From positions 1-64,000 of the forward strand of contig NZ_MRTQ01000010.1 in assembly GCF_001956215.1 (NCBI RefSeq): a stretch of DNA of 64,000 bases, given 5' to 3'. The DNA comes from Paenibacillus sp. FSL R5-0490 (GTDB lineage: Bacteria > Bacillota > Bacilli > Bacillales > Cytobacillaceae). The position numbers and the translations under genes are program-made. Every line of letters starts with the position of its first letter. The first letter of the stretch is position 1. This document shows positions 35,467 through 45,079 of the stretch, piece by piece. Below the pieces are notes generated by a model. The model was not told the origin of the DNA. It made no database searches and saw nothing but the letters and a program-made list of their open reading frames with translations.

Positions 35467-36936
35467 TTATTTTATAAGAACAGATTTAAATTGATCGTGC
35501 TGTTCCTGAACTTCTGCTGATGGTGCCTTATCCAGAAGACTGACAACGATAATTGCCAGAACTGCAAATAGGAAGCCAGGCGCCAGTTCATACAGATCAA
35601 ACAGTCCGCCGGTAAGCTGTGCCCATACAATTACTGTTACAGCACCAACAATAATGCCGGCTAGAGCGCCATTACGCGTCATGCGTTTCCAGAACAGGCT
35701 CAGAATGATGACAGGTCCGAAGGCAGCACCAAATCCGGCCCAGGCATAACTGACAAGTTCCAATACCTTGCTTTCGGGATTATACCCTAAGAAGATAGCG
35801 ATAATGGCAATGCCCAATACAGCAATTCTGCCAACAATCATTTCTTCCTTTTGGGAAGCATTTCTTCTGAAGATAGATTTATAGAAATCCTGTGCCAATG
35901 CACTTGAAGAAACGAGCAATTGAGAGTCAACTGTGCTCATGATTGCTGAGAGAATGGCTGCTAATAAGAATCCGGCTACCCATGGATTAAATAGTACTTG
36001 TGAAAACATGATAAACACGGTTTCGGAATTGGCCAGCGGTGAATCTGCAAAATATGCGATACCTGCAAAGCCTACAAACAGAGCTCCGAATAAGGAAATA
36101 ATCATCCAGGTCATACCGATTAAACGTGCTTTTGGCACATCATTTGTAGATTTTAATCCCATAAAGCGGACAAGGATATGAGGCTGTCCAAAATAACCTA
36201 ATCCCCATGCTAATAATGAAGCTACACTAACAAAAGTGGCACCGGAATAGACATCTAAATAAGAAGTATCCATAGATCCGATTTTCTGCATCGTCTCATT
36301 CCATCCGCCAAGCTCCTGAATGGCAACAATCGGTATAATAATCATGGCAAGGAACATTAAAATTCCTTGAATGAAATCTGTCCAGCTGGCTGCAAGGAAC
36401 CCTCCAAACAATGTGTATGACAAAATTACAGCAGCTCCTACCCAGAGTGCGAGTGTGTAATCCATCCCAAATGAGTTCTCTAATAAGATGGCACCGCCGA
36501 CAAGGCTGGATGAAGTATAGAAAGTGAAAAAGATTAAAATAACGATTGCCGAAACAACACGCAATATTTTTGAAGTATCATGGAATCGGTTTTCAAAGTA
36601 TCCGGGTACCGTAATAGAATCGTTGGCTACTTCCGTGTATACACGCAGTGGTTTGGCCACAAACTGCCAATTTAAATATGCGCCGACAGCCAATCCGATT
36701 GGAAGCCAAATCTCTCCCATACCTCCTAGATATACGGCACCAGGTAAGCCGAGCATCAGCCATCCGCTCATATCGGATGCCCCTGCACTCAAGGCTGCAA
36801 CGCCAGGTCCCAGCCCTCGGCCGCCTAATACATAATCAGATAAATCTTTAGTCATTCTGGCTGCAAGCACGCCAATCAGCAGCATGCCGACCAGATACAC
36901 AATAATCGCAATTAACGTTGGTATATTTATATCCAT
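35467..36936 (-). CDS. putP: sodium/proline symporter
   Basis: A 489-aa member of the solute:sodium symporter family with about 13 membrane helices: DYVLGGRGLGPGVAALSAGASDMSGWLMLGLPG, SILRVVSAIVILIFFTFYTSSSLVGGAILLE and the ILSAIMSTVDSQLLVSSSALAQDFYK signature. It imports proline with Na+. Next to rocA it would feed proline catabolism; an osmotic role like OpuE is possible. Its ribosome site (GAAAGGAGAG) lies inside the end of a 32-codon frame just upstream. Confidence 0.93.
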   Translation of the reverse strand: MDINIPTLIAIIVYLVGMLLIGVLAARMTKDLSDYVLGGRGLGPGVAALSAGASDMSGWLMLGLPGAVYLGGMGEIWLPIGLAVGAYLNWQFVAKPLRVYTEVANDSITVPGYFENRFHDTSKILRVVSAIVILIFFTFYTSSSLVGGAILLENSFGMDYTLALWVGAAVILSYTLFGGFLAASWTDFIQGILMFLAMIIIPIVAIQELGGWNETMQKIGSMDTSYLDVYSGATFVSVASLLAWGLGYFGQPHILVRFMGLKSTNDVPKARLIGMTWMIISLFGALFVGFAGIAYFADSPLANSETVFIMFSQVLFNPWVAGFLLAAILSAIMSTVDSQLLVSSSALAQDFYKSIFRRNASQKEEMIVGRIAVLGIAIIAIFLGYNPESKVLELVSYAWAGFGAAFGPVIILSLFWKRMTRNGALAGIIVGAVTVIVWAQLTGGLFDLYELAPGFLFAVLAIIVVSLLDKAPSAEVQEQHDQFKSVLIK

Positions 36937-36942
36937 ACTTAC

Positions 36943-37041
36943 TTATTCTCTCCTTTCAACAAAATATGAGATGCCTGATAGTACGATTAATAATGGCATT
37001 GGAATAAGAAGCCAAAGCCACGTCGCCATAGTGAAATCCAT
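36943..37041 (-). CDS. small single-span protein upstream of putP (symporter accessory peptide type)
   Basis: A 32-codon frame begins at ATG 37041 behind GGAGGTGAACAA, an excellent ribosome site. The peptide starts MDFTMATWLWLLIPMPLLIV, one hydrophobic helix, and ends SYFVERRE. It stops 6 nt before the putP ATG and its last codons contain the putP ribosome site, so the two are almost certainly cotranslated. Tiny membrane proteins in front of solute:sodium symporters are annotated as symporter small accessory proteins in recent databases. The equivalence is from general knowledge. Confidence 0.75.
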   Translation of the reverse strand: MDFTMATWLWLLIPMPLLIVLSGISYFVERRE

Positions 37042-37385
37042 TTGTTCACCTCCATTTTTCTCTTAGTATCCCCATAAAATCATTCGTAGGAAAATCACCT
37101 TTTATACAGTAACATACAGTTTTGTGTTTGTTAAAAAAATAGTTTGGGGAAATGTCCACATTAAAAAGACGTTTATTATCATAACATAATAATGAGTAAT
37201 GGACAAAAAATCTAAAAAACTACTAAGTTAGAAATGAATAAATATACGATATTTCGCATTAATTTGCTGTTATAGTACATATATAAACATATCTATTCAT
37301 CTAAATTTATAAAATTAAGTTTGAAAACAGGAGTGATTATTAATGGACAACAAAAAAGACCTAATTGTGATAGGCCCCAGTAAAA
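37042..37385. other. intergenic region putP leader / rsbR 3' side
   Basis: About 340 bp of AT-rich DNA. It should contain the promoter of the small protein-putP operon on the minus strand; none stands out. On the plus strand AGGAGTG at 37330 precedes ATG 37343 and a 20-codon frame (MDNKKDLIVIGPSKITNLIC) that runs into the end of the rsbR-like gene. Confidence 0.4.
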
Positions 37386-38225
37386 TTACAAATTTAATTT
37401 GCTGAATACTTTCTCTAAAGAATTTTCCGTTGTTATATCCTTAAAGTCAATTCCGAGCTGGATGGCTGTCTGTGCGACTTCAGGACGGATGCCGAGCAAG
37501 GTTGACTGAACACCGATAAGTTTTAATGAGCTGATAACCTGGAAGATTTGGTGGGCAACCATTGTGTCGACCATGATGACACCCGAAAGGTCAATGATTA
37601 AATGAGTAATCCCCAGCTTTACACTCTGCTGCAAAGTAGATTCCATAATAAACTTGGCCCGTTCTGTATCAATATCCCCAATGAGCGGCAGCAGCCCAAC
37701 ATCTGAGGAAAGGGGGATTACCGGCGTGCTTAGTTCTTTTATTAATATAGATTGCGCGCTTAATCGGCTCAGCAATATATCCATAAAGTTTTCGGTGAAA
37801 GTTTCCATTACATAATCCAGCGTATAATCAATAACTTCCTGCCAATGAAATATATCCTCTGCTTTAATATCCAAGTCGGCAGTTTCAGCAAAACGTTTTA
37901 TATGCATCCAATAAACCTTTCGGAATATCGAAAGATTTCTCTGAACATCGACAAGGGAGGTTCTGGATTTAACCCGATCAGCGGACGTCTGCTTTGTCCA
38001 GTTGGCTATCGTTTCCTTCATTTCTTCTTCTGTCTGAAGCAGCGATTTTGCTACAGTCCTGAAATACTTTGTATTTTGCTCCTCAACTTTCCTTGCCCTT
38101 TCCAGCGGGGCATCGGCGGAATAGTCGGAACCAGCCTTTACGACCTGAAAACTTCTCCAATCCTTCGTCATTTCAGGGGCTTTTTCAACTAGATAATTAT
38201 ATAAAGATCGATTTTTATCTTCCAT
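37386..38225 (-). CDS. RsbR-type STAS-domain stressosome protein
   Basis: 279 aa. An N-terminal RsbR-like non-haem globin-like helical domain is followed by a C-terminal STAS domain (LSTPVIPLSSDVGLLPLIGDIDTERAKFIMESTLQQ, LIIDLSGVIMVDTMVAHQIFQV). RsbR paralogues with RsbS and RsbT form the stressosome that gates SigB. The first phospho-threonine (STPVIPL) is kept; the second site reads DLSG instead of DITG, so serine replaces threonine. Start ATG 38225 follows GAAGGAG. No rsbS or rsbT lies beside it, as for B. subtilis paralogues outside the sigB operon. Confidence 0.87.
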   Translation of the reverse strand: MEDKNRSLYNYLVEKAPEMTKDWRSFQVVKAGSDYSADAPLERARKVEEQNTKYFRTVAKSLLQTEEEMKETIANWTKQTSADRVKSRTSLVDVQRNLSIFRKVYWMHIKRFAETADLDIKAEDIFHWQEVIDYTLDYVMETFTENFMDILLSRLSAQSILIKELSTPVIPLSSDVGLLPLIGDIDTERAKFIMESTLQQSVKLGITHLIIDLSGVIMVDTMVAHQIFQVISSLKLIGVQSTLLGIRPEVAQTAIQLGIDFKDITTENSLEKVFSKLNL

Positions 38226-38529
38226 ACATTCTCCTTCATCCATCAGAATGATTAAAAAAATAACTAATCTCTATATCATAACACAGAGGGTGAAGGTGAA
38301 AAGAAGCAGGATGTTATATTCAGTAAATTTTAAATTTTTTAATTAAGGGGTTCCCATTCCGGATTAACTGTTATATAATACAACACATAGATATTTAATT
38401 GTTTTATAACAACGTAGACTAATAACATAACAGAACTATATTTTTAGTTCTGTTATGTTACAGAGTGTTTTGCAGCCGGGATCTTGCTGAAATGATGATT
38501 TTTCTAAATTAAAAGGAGGATTTAATCAA
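38226..38529 (+). other. aceA upstream region
   Basis: About 300 bp with no gene. It holds a TATAAT at 38374-38379 (likely aceA -10) and the perfect dyad at 38423-38460; the rest is plain AT-rich sequence. Confidence 0.5.
38423..38460. promoter_or_regulatory. perfect 16-bp inverted repeat in aceA leader
   Basis: TAACATAACAGAACTA and TAGTTCTGTTATGTTA are separated by 6 nt (TATTTT). It lies about 45 bp past the -10 and 70 bp before the aceA start. No T-run follows, so an operator or RNA stem-loop is more likely than a terminator. Confidence 0.65.
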
Positions 38530-39819
38530 ATGGCAGATGAAAGAGTGCGTCAGTTGCAGGAAAGCTGGGAAATGGATGAACGCTGGAATGGAGTAGAAAG
38601 ACCGTACACCGCTGAGGAAGTCATTAAGTTAAGAGGATCAATTGATATCGAATATACATTAGCTCGCCGTGGTGCAGAGAAGTTATGGAAGCTTGTGAAT
38701 GAAGAAGATTTTGTCAATGCATTAGGGGCGTTAACAGGAAACCAGGCTGTACAGCAGGTTAAGGCTGGGCTGAAGGCCATTTACTTAAGCGGCTGGCAGG
38801 TTGCTGCAGATGCGAACCTGTCCGGAAATATGTACCCGGACCAAAGCCTGTATCCAGCAAACAGCGTTCCAAGTGTAGTAAAAAGAATTAATCAGGCACT
38901 TCAGCGTGCTGACCAGATTCATCATATGGAAGGGGATCATTCCATTGACTGGTTCGCTCCAATTGTAGCAGATGCTGAGGCAGGGTTCGGCGGCCAGTTG
39001 AATGTATTTGAACTTATGAAAGGCATGATTGAATCGGGTGCCGGCGGGGTACATTTCGAGGACCAGCTTTCTTCTGAAAAAAAATGCGGCCATCTTGGCG
39101 GAAAGGTATTGCTCCCAACGCAGACTGCTGTTAAGAATTTAATATCTGCAAGGCTGGCAGCAGATGTTATGGGAGTGCCGACAGTTATTGTTGCCCGGAC
39201 TGATGCTAACGCGGCTGACTTGATAACCAGCGATGTAGATCCATATGATGCACCTTTTATTACAGGGGAACGCACTCTTGAAGGATTCTTCCGGACAAAA
39301 CCAGGACTCGACCAAGCGATCGCTCGGGGATTGGCGTATGCTCCTTATGCAGATCTGGTATGGTGTGAAACATCTGAACCTGATCTTGATGAGGCTAGAC
39401 GTTTTGCAAAAGCCATTCATGAAAAATTCCCTGGCAAGCTGTTAGCGTATAACTGCTCTCCTTCATTTAACTGGAAGAAAAAGCTCGATGACGAAACGAT
39501 TGCAAAATTCCAGGTGGAGCTCGGCAAAATGGGCTACAAGTTTCAGTTCGTTACTTTAGCAGGATTCCATGCTCTGAACCATAGCATGTTTGAACTGGCA
39601 CGCGGCTATAAAGACCGCGGAATGGCTGCGTATTCTGAACTGCAGCAGGCCGAGTTTGCCAGCGAAACACATGGCTACACGGCGACAAGACATCAGCGTG
39701 AAGTAGGCACAGGCTATTTCGATCAGGTTTCCATGGTCATCACTGGCGGGACTTCCTCGACAACCGCTTTAAAGGGATCAACCGAGGAAGAACAGTTCAC
39801 TGAAAAGCAGGAAGTTTAG
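38530..39819 (+). CDS. aceA: isocitrate lyase
   Basis: A 429-aa enzyme of the glyoxylate shunt, splitting isocitrate into glyoxylate and succinate. Family segments are clear: [24 protein letters not shown], the catalytic [34 protein letters not shown], and [19 protein letters not shown] precedes the ATG. No malate synthase gene is adjacent. It is monocistronic with a terminator, and its leader has a striking dyad. Confidence 0.97.
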   Translation: MADERVRQLQESWEMDERWNGVERPYTAEEVIKLRGSIDIEYTLARRGAEKLWKLVNEEDFVNALGALTGNQAVQQVKAGLKAIYLSGWQVAADANLSGNMYPDQSLYPANSVPSVVKRINQALQRADQIHHMEGDHSIDWFAPIVADAEAGFGGQLNVFELMKGMIESGAGGVHFEDQLSSEKKCGHLGGKVLLPTQTAVKNLISARLAADVMGVPTVIVARTDANAADLITSDVDPYDAPFITGERTLEGFFRTKPGLDQAIARGLAYAPYADLVWCETSEPDLDEARRFAKAIHEKFPGKLLAYNCSPSFNWKKKLDDETIAKFQVELGKMGYKFQFVTLAGFHALNHSMFELARGYKDRGMAAYSELQQAEFASETHGYTATRHQREVGTGYFDQVSMVITGGTSSTTALKGSTEEEQFTEKQEV

Positions 39820-39870
39820 TTTCTGTCCTTTGTAACTTGATTTTTTATCTTGTATATTCTCCTAATTTAC

Positions 39871-39901
39871 ACCTCTCTTCCTTGGAAGGGAGGTATTTTT
39901 T
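39871..39901 (+). terminator. aceA terminator
   Basis: ACCTCTCTTCC/GGAAGGGAGGT stem with 2-nt loop centre, then ATTTTTT. Confidence 0.85.
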
Positions 39902-40025
39902 GCTTATCAGGCAAGCACAGTACCTCCTGCGAAAACATACATATTATATAGGTTAAATTTGAAATAGGGCATAATACTGAATACAATGTAAGCATTGAGG
40001 TCAAATAAGGACGGAGGATGTACAA

Positions 40026-40460
40026 TTGGCTGAAAATATAGATGATTATCTTCAACAGGGGATTCATGGACAGAAACAGACCAAGCCTGATGAGCGCCGC
40101 AAGTTTCTAGGCTCGCTTCGGGAGAGGGTTGTCATTGCCCTGAAGCAGCCGCAGATGAGGGAGGATGGAACCTATCCTCAGGTGGAAGAAGCACTTAAAG
40201 CCAACAGCAAAGCCCATCTTTATCTGAATGGAAATATGAGTTACTCCTATTTGTCAAAATATATAAAATTGGCTTCATCCAATAAAGTAGAATATACAAT
40301 TGTCACCAATAAAGAACATAATTCAGAGGTTGGGCTGGTTCTGGCCTATGACTATGCGATTGATAAACCGGAAATATTTGTGGACAGGAAAACGGTCAAA
40401 TCGGAGACGAAAAAGGCGAATAAAGGCGGCCTGTTTGCCAAACTATTTAAGCGGAAATGA
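40026..40460 (+). CDS. yueI: YueI-family protein (DUF1694)
   Basis: A 144-aa soluble protein with the YueI pattern: DDYLQQGIHGQKQTKPDERRKFLGSLRERVVIALKQPQM, then NGNMSYSYLSKYIKLA and EVGLVLAYDYAID, with a basic tail. Function is unknown. Start TTG 40026 lies behind GGAGGATG. A terminator overlaps its end. Confidence 0.82.
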   Translation: MAENIDDYLQQGIHGQKQTKPDERRKFLGSLRERVVIALKQPQMREDGTYPQVEEALKANSKAHLYLNGNMSYSYLSKYIKLASSNKVEYTIVTNKEHNSEVGLVLAYDYAIDKPEIFVDRKTVKSETKKANKGGLFAKLFKRK

Positions 40461-40487
40461 GCAGCGTCTGGCGCGCTGCTCTATTTT
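40458..40487 (+). terminator. yueI terminator
   Basis: GAGCAGCG/CGCTGCTC stem, then TATTTTT. Confidence 0.85.
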
Positions 40488-40554
40488 TGGGGGAAGGGCA
40501 TCGTAATACCGGCCCAACTTCCACTCTTCCTGGCCAATGCCAGGTTTCCGCTTT

Positions 40555-40911
40555 CTATTCCAAAGGCTTCAGATACTTATGCGGGTCCAAATCAGGACCT
40601 TCAATCACAATTGCAGTCATGCCAAGGTAAGAACCTGATTCATGTTCCTCGCCTTCAGACCAGTAAACAGCGGTTCCTTTTTGGACTGCAGCCTGCTCAC
40701 CGCCAGTGGTTTTAACCCATCCTTCGCCGTCAACGATGAGAAATAGCTGGGGACATGTTGCCGGATGCATGCCTAGTACACTATTATCCTTAAGATGGAT
40801 ACACCCAACTGTAGCTGTTTTGTTTCTGATAATCGGGCTGATGCTGGCATTGTGGCTGCTGAATTGACTAATTTCCCTGCTGACATCCAAATCAAATCGG
40901 AAAAATTCCAT
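40555..40911 (-). CDS. cupin-domain protein
   Basis: A 118-aa single cupin: LKDNSVLGMHPATCPQLFLIVDGEGWVKTTGGEQAAVQKGTAVYWSEGEEHES. H in MHP and H in EEHESG could bind metal. Function is unknown; such proteins are often small sugar isomerases or regulators. AGGAGGTATGTA precedes the ATG. It lies between yueI and the gat operon, on the opposite strand. Confidence 0.82.
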   Translation of the reverse strand: MEFFRFDLDVSREISQFSSHNASISPIIRNKTATVGCIHLKDNSVLGMHPATCPQLFLIVDGEGWVKTTGGEQAAVQKGTAVYWSEGEEHESGSYLGMTAIVIEGPDLDPHKYLKPLE

Positions 40912-41057
40912 TACATACCTCCTGTACTTATAGTCGCATCCCCATTAATTCGGTTTTACTTTTCATATATCCTCTAGAGAAAGACACAAACACACATTTC
41001 CCCCTCAACTCATGGTAAAATAAGCAGAAGATTGCTGAAACAGCCCGTTCTCGCGTG

Positions 41058-41087
41058 TTGCTTTAACGCGTGAAAGTTTGGTATGAT
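41058..41087 (+). promoter_or_regulatory. promoter of gatCAB
   Basis: TTGCTT, 18-bp spacer, TATGAT, about 48 nt before gatC. An ACGCG/CGCGT dyad lies around the -35. Confidence 0.55.
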
Positions 41088-41134
41088 CATAATAATTGTG
41101 CATTGACAGTTTTCAAATTTTGGAGGTGGCATTA

Positions 41135-41425
41135 ATGTCGAGAATTTCAATAGATCAGGTTAAGCATGTTGCACATTTGGCGCGACTTGCGATGACTGAA
41201 GAGGAAGCTGTTGCGTATACGGAACAGCTGGACAAAATGATTTCATTTGCAGAGCTTTTGAATGAGCTTGATACAGATCATGTTGAACCAACATCCCATG
41301 TTCTTGATATGAAAAATGTATTGAGAGAAGATAAGGCGAATAAAGGGCTTCCACAGGAAGAAGTTTTGAAAAATGCGCCGGAACATCAGGATGGCTATAT
41401 AAAAGTGCCGTCTATTATTGAGTAG
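41135..41425 (+). CDS. gatC: Asp-tRNA(Asn)/Glu-tRNA(Gln) amidotransferase subunit C
   Basis: A 96-aa protein: [40 protein letters not shown], then [19 protein letters not shown], the GatC pattern. It stabilises GatA-GatB in the complex that amidates mischarged Glu-tRNA(Gln) or Asp-tRNA(Asn). Start ATG 41135 follows GGAGGTGG; first gene of gatCAB. Confidence 0.95.
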   Translation: MSRISIDQVKHVAHLARLAMTEEEAVAYTEQLDKMISFAELLNELDTDHVEPTSHVLDMKNVLREDKANKGLPQEEVLKNAPEHQDGYIKVPSIIE

Positions 41426-41438
41426 GGAGGGGAAAATG

Positions 41439-42896
41439 GTGAGTTTATTTGACCATAAGGTATCTGAGCTTCATCAGCTTTTACATAAAAAAGAAATCAC
41501 GGTTACCGATCTTGTCAGTGAATCGTACAAGCGAATCGGTGAAGTAGAGGACAAAGTACAGGCTTTCTTGACGCTTGATGAAGAAAGAGCCCGTGAAGCA
41601 GCAAAAAAAATGGATGAAAAAATCGGCACGGACGAAGCGAAAGGCCTCCTGTTCGGTATGCCGATCGGAGTAAAGGATAACATCGTAACGAAGGGGCTGC
41701 GCACCACCAGTGCGAGTAAAATTCTTGAGAACTTTGACCCGATTTATGATGCAACGGCTGCTTCCAAATTACATAATGCTGAAACCATTACAATCGGTAA
41801 ACTGAATATGGATGAATTTGCAATGGGATCATCCAATGAGAACTCAGGTTTTCAGGTAACCCGAAATCCCTGGAATCTTGAAAGAGTTCCCGGCGGGTCT
41901 TCCGGCGGCTCTGCTGCTTCTGTTGCAGCAGGGGAGGTTTTATTTTCTCTTGGATCAGATACAGGCGGCTCAATCAGACAGCCCGCTTCTTATTGCGGAG
42001 TTGTTGGGTTAAAGCCTACCTATGGAAGAGTATCCCGTTTCGGACTGATTGCATTTGCATCATCTTTGGACCAGATTGGACCAATTACCCGCACAGTTGA
42101 AGATAACGCCTATCTGCTTCAGGCTATTTCAGGTGTTGACCAAATGGATTCTACTTCAGCAAATGTAGATGTTCCAAGCTATGCAGAAAGCTTAACTGGC
42201 GATGTTAAAGGGTTGAGAATCGCCGTACCAAAAGAATATTTGGCTGAAGGTGTAGATGAAGATGTGCGCCAGTCAGTGCTGGATGCCCTGAAGGTGTTGG
42301 GAAAACTGGGGGCAACTTGGGAAGAAGTTTCCCTGCCGCACTCGAAATATGCACTGGCAACGTATTATCTGCTGTCCTCCTCCGAGGCATCGGCCAACCT
42401 GGCTCGCTTTGATGGCGTACGCTATGGCTATAGAACAGCAGATCCTGAGAGTTTAATCGATTTATACAAAAAGACCCGTGCAGAAGGCTTCGGGGATGAA
42501 GTAAAACGCCGCATTATGCTTGGAACATTTGCCTTAAGCTCTGGCTACTATGATGCATACTACAAAAAGGCTCAAAAGGTGCGCACGCTGATAAAACAGG
42601 ATTTTGAAAATGTTTTTGAAAAGTATGATGTCATTATTGGACCGACAGCACCAACTCCTGCCTTTAAGATTGGCGAAAATACGTCTGATCCTCTGACTAT
42701 GTATGCAAATGATATTCTGACCATTCCAGTTAACCTTGCCGGGGTTCCTGGAATCAGCGTTCCTTGCGGATTTGCGGATGGATTGCCGCTAGGCCTTCAG
42801 ATTATCGGAAAGCATTTTGATGAAAGCACTGTTTACCGTGTAGCACATGCATTTGAGCAGGCTACAGAATTCCATAAGCAAAAACCGGGACTGTAA
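41439..42896 (+). CDS. gatA: Asp-tRNA(Asn)/Glu-tRNA(Gln) amidotransferase subunit A
   Basis: A 485-aa amidase-signature enzyme that releases ammonia from glutamine. The [17 protein letters not shown] and [18 protein letters not shown] segments hold the Lys-Ser-cisSer triad; [27 protein letters not shown] is diagnostic. I take GTG 41439, which gives MSLFDHK as in B. subtilis GatA and the same length; ATG 41436 is one codon earlier and equally near GGGAGGGG. Middle gene of the operon. Confidence 0.97.
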   Translation: MSLFDHKVSELHQLLHKKEITVTDLVSESYKRIGEVEDKVQAFLTLDEERAREAAKKMDEKIGTDEAKGLLFGMPIGVKDNIVTKGLRTTSASKILENFDPIYDATAASKLHNAETITIGKLNMDEFAMGSSNENSGFQVTRNPWNLERVPGGSSGGSAASVAAGEVLFSLGSDTGGSIRQPASYCGVVGLKPTYGRVSRFGLIAFASSLDQIGPITRTVEDNAYLLQAISGVDQMDSTSANVDVPSYAESLTGDVKGLRIAVPKEYLAEGVDEDVRQSVLDALKVLGKLGATWEEVSLPHSKYALATYYLLSSSEASANLARFDGVRYGYRTADPESLIDLYKKTRAEGFGDEVKRRIMLGTFALSSGYYDAYYKKAQKVRTLIKQDFENVFEKYDVIIGPTAPTPAFKIGENTSDPLTMYANDILTIPVNLAGVPGISVPCGFADGLPLGLQIIGKHFDESTVYRVAHAFEQATEFHKQKPGL

Positions 42897-42908
42897 GGGG
42901 GGAAATTC

Positions 42909-44336
42909 ATGAAATACGAAACGGTTATCGGACTTGAAGTACATGTTGAGCTAAAAACAGATTCTAAAATATTCTCAGCAAGCCCTAACCATTTTGGGGC
43001 GGAGCCAAACTCCAACACAACAGTAGTCGATCTCGGCTACCCTGGAGTGCTGCCTGTCATTAATAAAAAGGCAGTTGAATTCGGAATGAAAGCTGCGATG
43101 GCGCTGAACTGTGAAATCGCACCTGTTACAAAATTTGACCGGAAGAATTATTTTTACCCGGATAATCCTAAAGCCTACCAGATTTCGCAATTCGACAAGC
43201 CCATTGGAGAACATGGCTGGATTGAGATCGAAGTCGACGGCTATAAGAAAAAGATCGGCATTACGCGGATTCATCTTGAAGAGGATGCAGGCAAGCTGTC
43301 TCATGCTAAAGGTTATTCTCTTGTAGACTATAACCGCCAGGGTACTCCTCTGATCGAGATTGTATCTGAGCCGGATATCCGCACGCCAAAAGAAGCATAT
43401 GCATACCTGGAGAAGCTAAAGTCCATCATCCAGTATACTGGCGTTTCTGACTGTAAAATGGAGGAGGGTTCACTTCGCTGTGATGCGAATATTTCTCTTC
43501 GTCCTGTCGGCCAGGAGGAATTTGGCACAAAGACAGAGCTTAAGAACTTGAACTCGTTTAACTTTGTCCGCAAAGGACTGGAATACGAGGAGAAGCGGCA
43601 GGAAGAGATTCTAAGTTCTGGCGGAACAATTCAGCAGGAAACATTGCGCTATGATGAAGCCACCAATAAAACTATTCTAATGAGGGTAAAAGAAGGTTCG
43701 GATGATTATCGTTATTTCCCTGAACCTGATTTACTTGATATTCATATCGATGAAGAGTGGAAAGAGCGAATCCGTGCCGAGATTCCTGAGCTTCCGGACC
43801 AAAGAAAGAACCGCTATATCAGGGAACTTGGGCTGCCGGCCTATGATGCAGCTGTCCTGACAGTGACAAAAGAAACATCTGATTTCTTTGAGGCAGCTGT
43901 GAATAAAGGAGCAGACGCGAAACAGGCTTCCAACTGGGTAATGGGTGAATTGTCAGCTTACTTGAATGCTGAACAAAAAGAGCTGGCCGATATAGCTTTG
44001 ACACCTGAGGGACTTGCCGGCATGATTAAGCTGATTGAAAACGGCACGATCTCTTCTAAAATTGCCAAAACAGTATTCAAAGAGCTGGTTGAAAATGGCG
44101 GAGATCCGGAAACAATCGTAAAAGAAAAAGGCCTCGTCCAAATTTCGGACGAAGGGGCACTTCTTAAAATTATCAGTGAAACGCTCGATGCGAACCCTCA
44201 ATCCATCGAGGATTTCAAAAATGGTAAGCAAAAAGCAATCGGCTTCCTAGTCGGCCAAATTATGAAAGCCACAAAAGGACAGGCCAACCCGCCGCTTGTT
44301 AACAAATTATTGCAGCAGGAAATACAGAAAAGATAA
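42909..44336 (+). CDS. gatB: Asp-tRNA(Asn)/Glu-tRNA(Gln) amidotransferase subunit B
   Basis: A 475-aa subunit that phosphorylates the misacylated t[59 protein letters not shown], and [12 protein letters not shown]. The C-terminal YqeY-like domain binds tRNA. It follows gatA by 12 nt with AAGGGGGG. It is the last gene of the operon and has a terminator. Confidence 0.97.
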   Translation: MKYETVIGLEVHVELKTDSKIFSASPNHFGAEPNSNTTVVDLGYPGVLPVINKKAVEFGMKAAMALNCEIAPVTKFDRKNYFYPDNPKAYQISQFDKPIGEHGWIEIEVDGYKKKIGITRIHLEEDAGKLSHAKGYSLVDYNRQGTPLIEIVSEPDIRTPKEAYAYLEKLKSIIQYTGVSDCKMEEGSLRCDANISLRPVGQEEFGTKTELKNLNSFNFVRKGLEYEEKRQEEILSSGGTIQQETLRYDEATNKTILMRVKEGSDDYRYFPEPDLLDIHIDEEWKERIRAEIPELPDQRKNRYIRELGLPAYDAAVLTVTKETSDFFEAAVNKGADAKQASNWVMGELSAYLNAEQKELADIALTPEGLAGMIKLIENGTISSKIAKTVFKELVENGGDPETIVKEKGLVQISDEGALLKIISETLDANPQSIEDFKNGKQKAIGFLVGQIMKATKGQANPPLVNKLLQQEIQKR

Positions 44337-44342
44337 AAGGTG

Positions 44343-44369
44343 AGCTGATGGAAATCCATCAGCTTTTCC
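44343..44369 (+). terminator. gatB terminator
   Basis: AGCTGATGG/CCATCAGCT with a 4-nt loop, then TTTTCCTG. Confidence 0.75.
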
Positions 44370-44499
44370 TGTATTCGACAAAAATAAAGTCTATTTCCCA
44401 GGAAAAGATTCAGTTTTACAAAGTGCTACAGCAAATGCAGGAATGAAAGCGGATGGTAAAGAATAAACACTAAAGAAATCGAAAAAAGGGAGTGGGTTT

Positions 44500-45060
44500 A
44501 TGGAATTAATGGACTGGTTTGCGAAGGGTCTATGTCCGCAGAATTATATAGAAGCGATGCAAGTTAACAAAGAAGAGATGAATAAAATATATAATCGTTT
44601 CTCTTTATCTGATGAGGAAAAAACAAGATTGGCAGACCTTAAGGGTACCGGCATGAAAGTAATTGCCCTTACTGAGGACTGGTGCGGTGATGCCATGCTG
44701 AATAATCCGATTCTACTAAAAATAGCTGAGGAAACCGGCATGGACGTCCGTTTTGTTTTGAGGGATCAGAACCTTGAGCTTATGGACCAGTATTTGACTA
44801 ACGGAACATCCAGAGCGATACCGATTTATATTTTTATAGATAAAGAAGGGGACGAAAAAGCTATTTGGGGACCGCGTGCCAAACAGATTCAGGAATTGGT
44901 GGATGATGAAAGAGGCAAGCTTCCTGCACAGGATGCTGAAGACTTTAAGGAAAAACAAATGAGCATGTACAGGAGATTAACTGCCTCCTATCAGGAGGAT
45001 TCTAAGATTTGGCATACGGTTGCTGATAGTGTAATAGATGCTCTTGTTTCGGGGAAATAA
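44500..45060 (+). CDS. thioredoxin-like family protein
   Basis: A 186-aa cytoplasmic protein of the thioredoxin_9 type. The active-site region reads LTEDWCGDAMLNNP, with a single cysteine in place of CxxC, and SRAIPIYIFID holds the cis-Pro. It may act as a monothiol reductase or bind a ligand; function is unknown. AAAGGGAGTGGG precedes the ATG. The nitronate monooxygenase gene starts 19 nt downstream, so the two may be cotranscribed. Confidence 0.8.
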   Translation: MELMDWFAKGLCPQNYIEAMQVNKEEMNKIYNRFSLSDEEKTRLADLKGTGMKVIALTEDWCGDAMLNNPILLKIAEETGMDVRFVLRDQNLELMDQYLTNGTSRAIPIYIFIDKEGDEKAIWGPRAKQIQELVDDERGKLPAQDAEDFKEKQMSMYRRLTASYQEDSKIWHTVADSVIDALVSGK

Positions 45061-45079
45061 AGGAGGAAGGGTGATTTAA

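Noticed and set aside
40991-41134. T-box or riboswitch before gatCAB
   Set aside because: The leader is short (about 45 nt after the -10) and no T-box sequence or terminator/antiterminator pair is visible.
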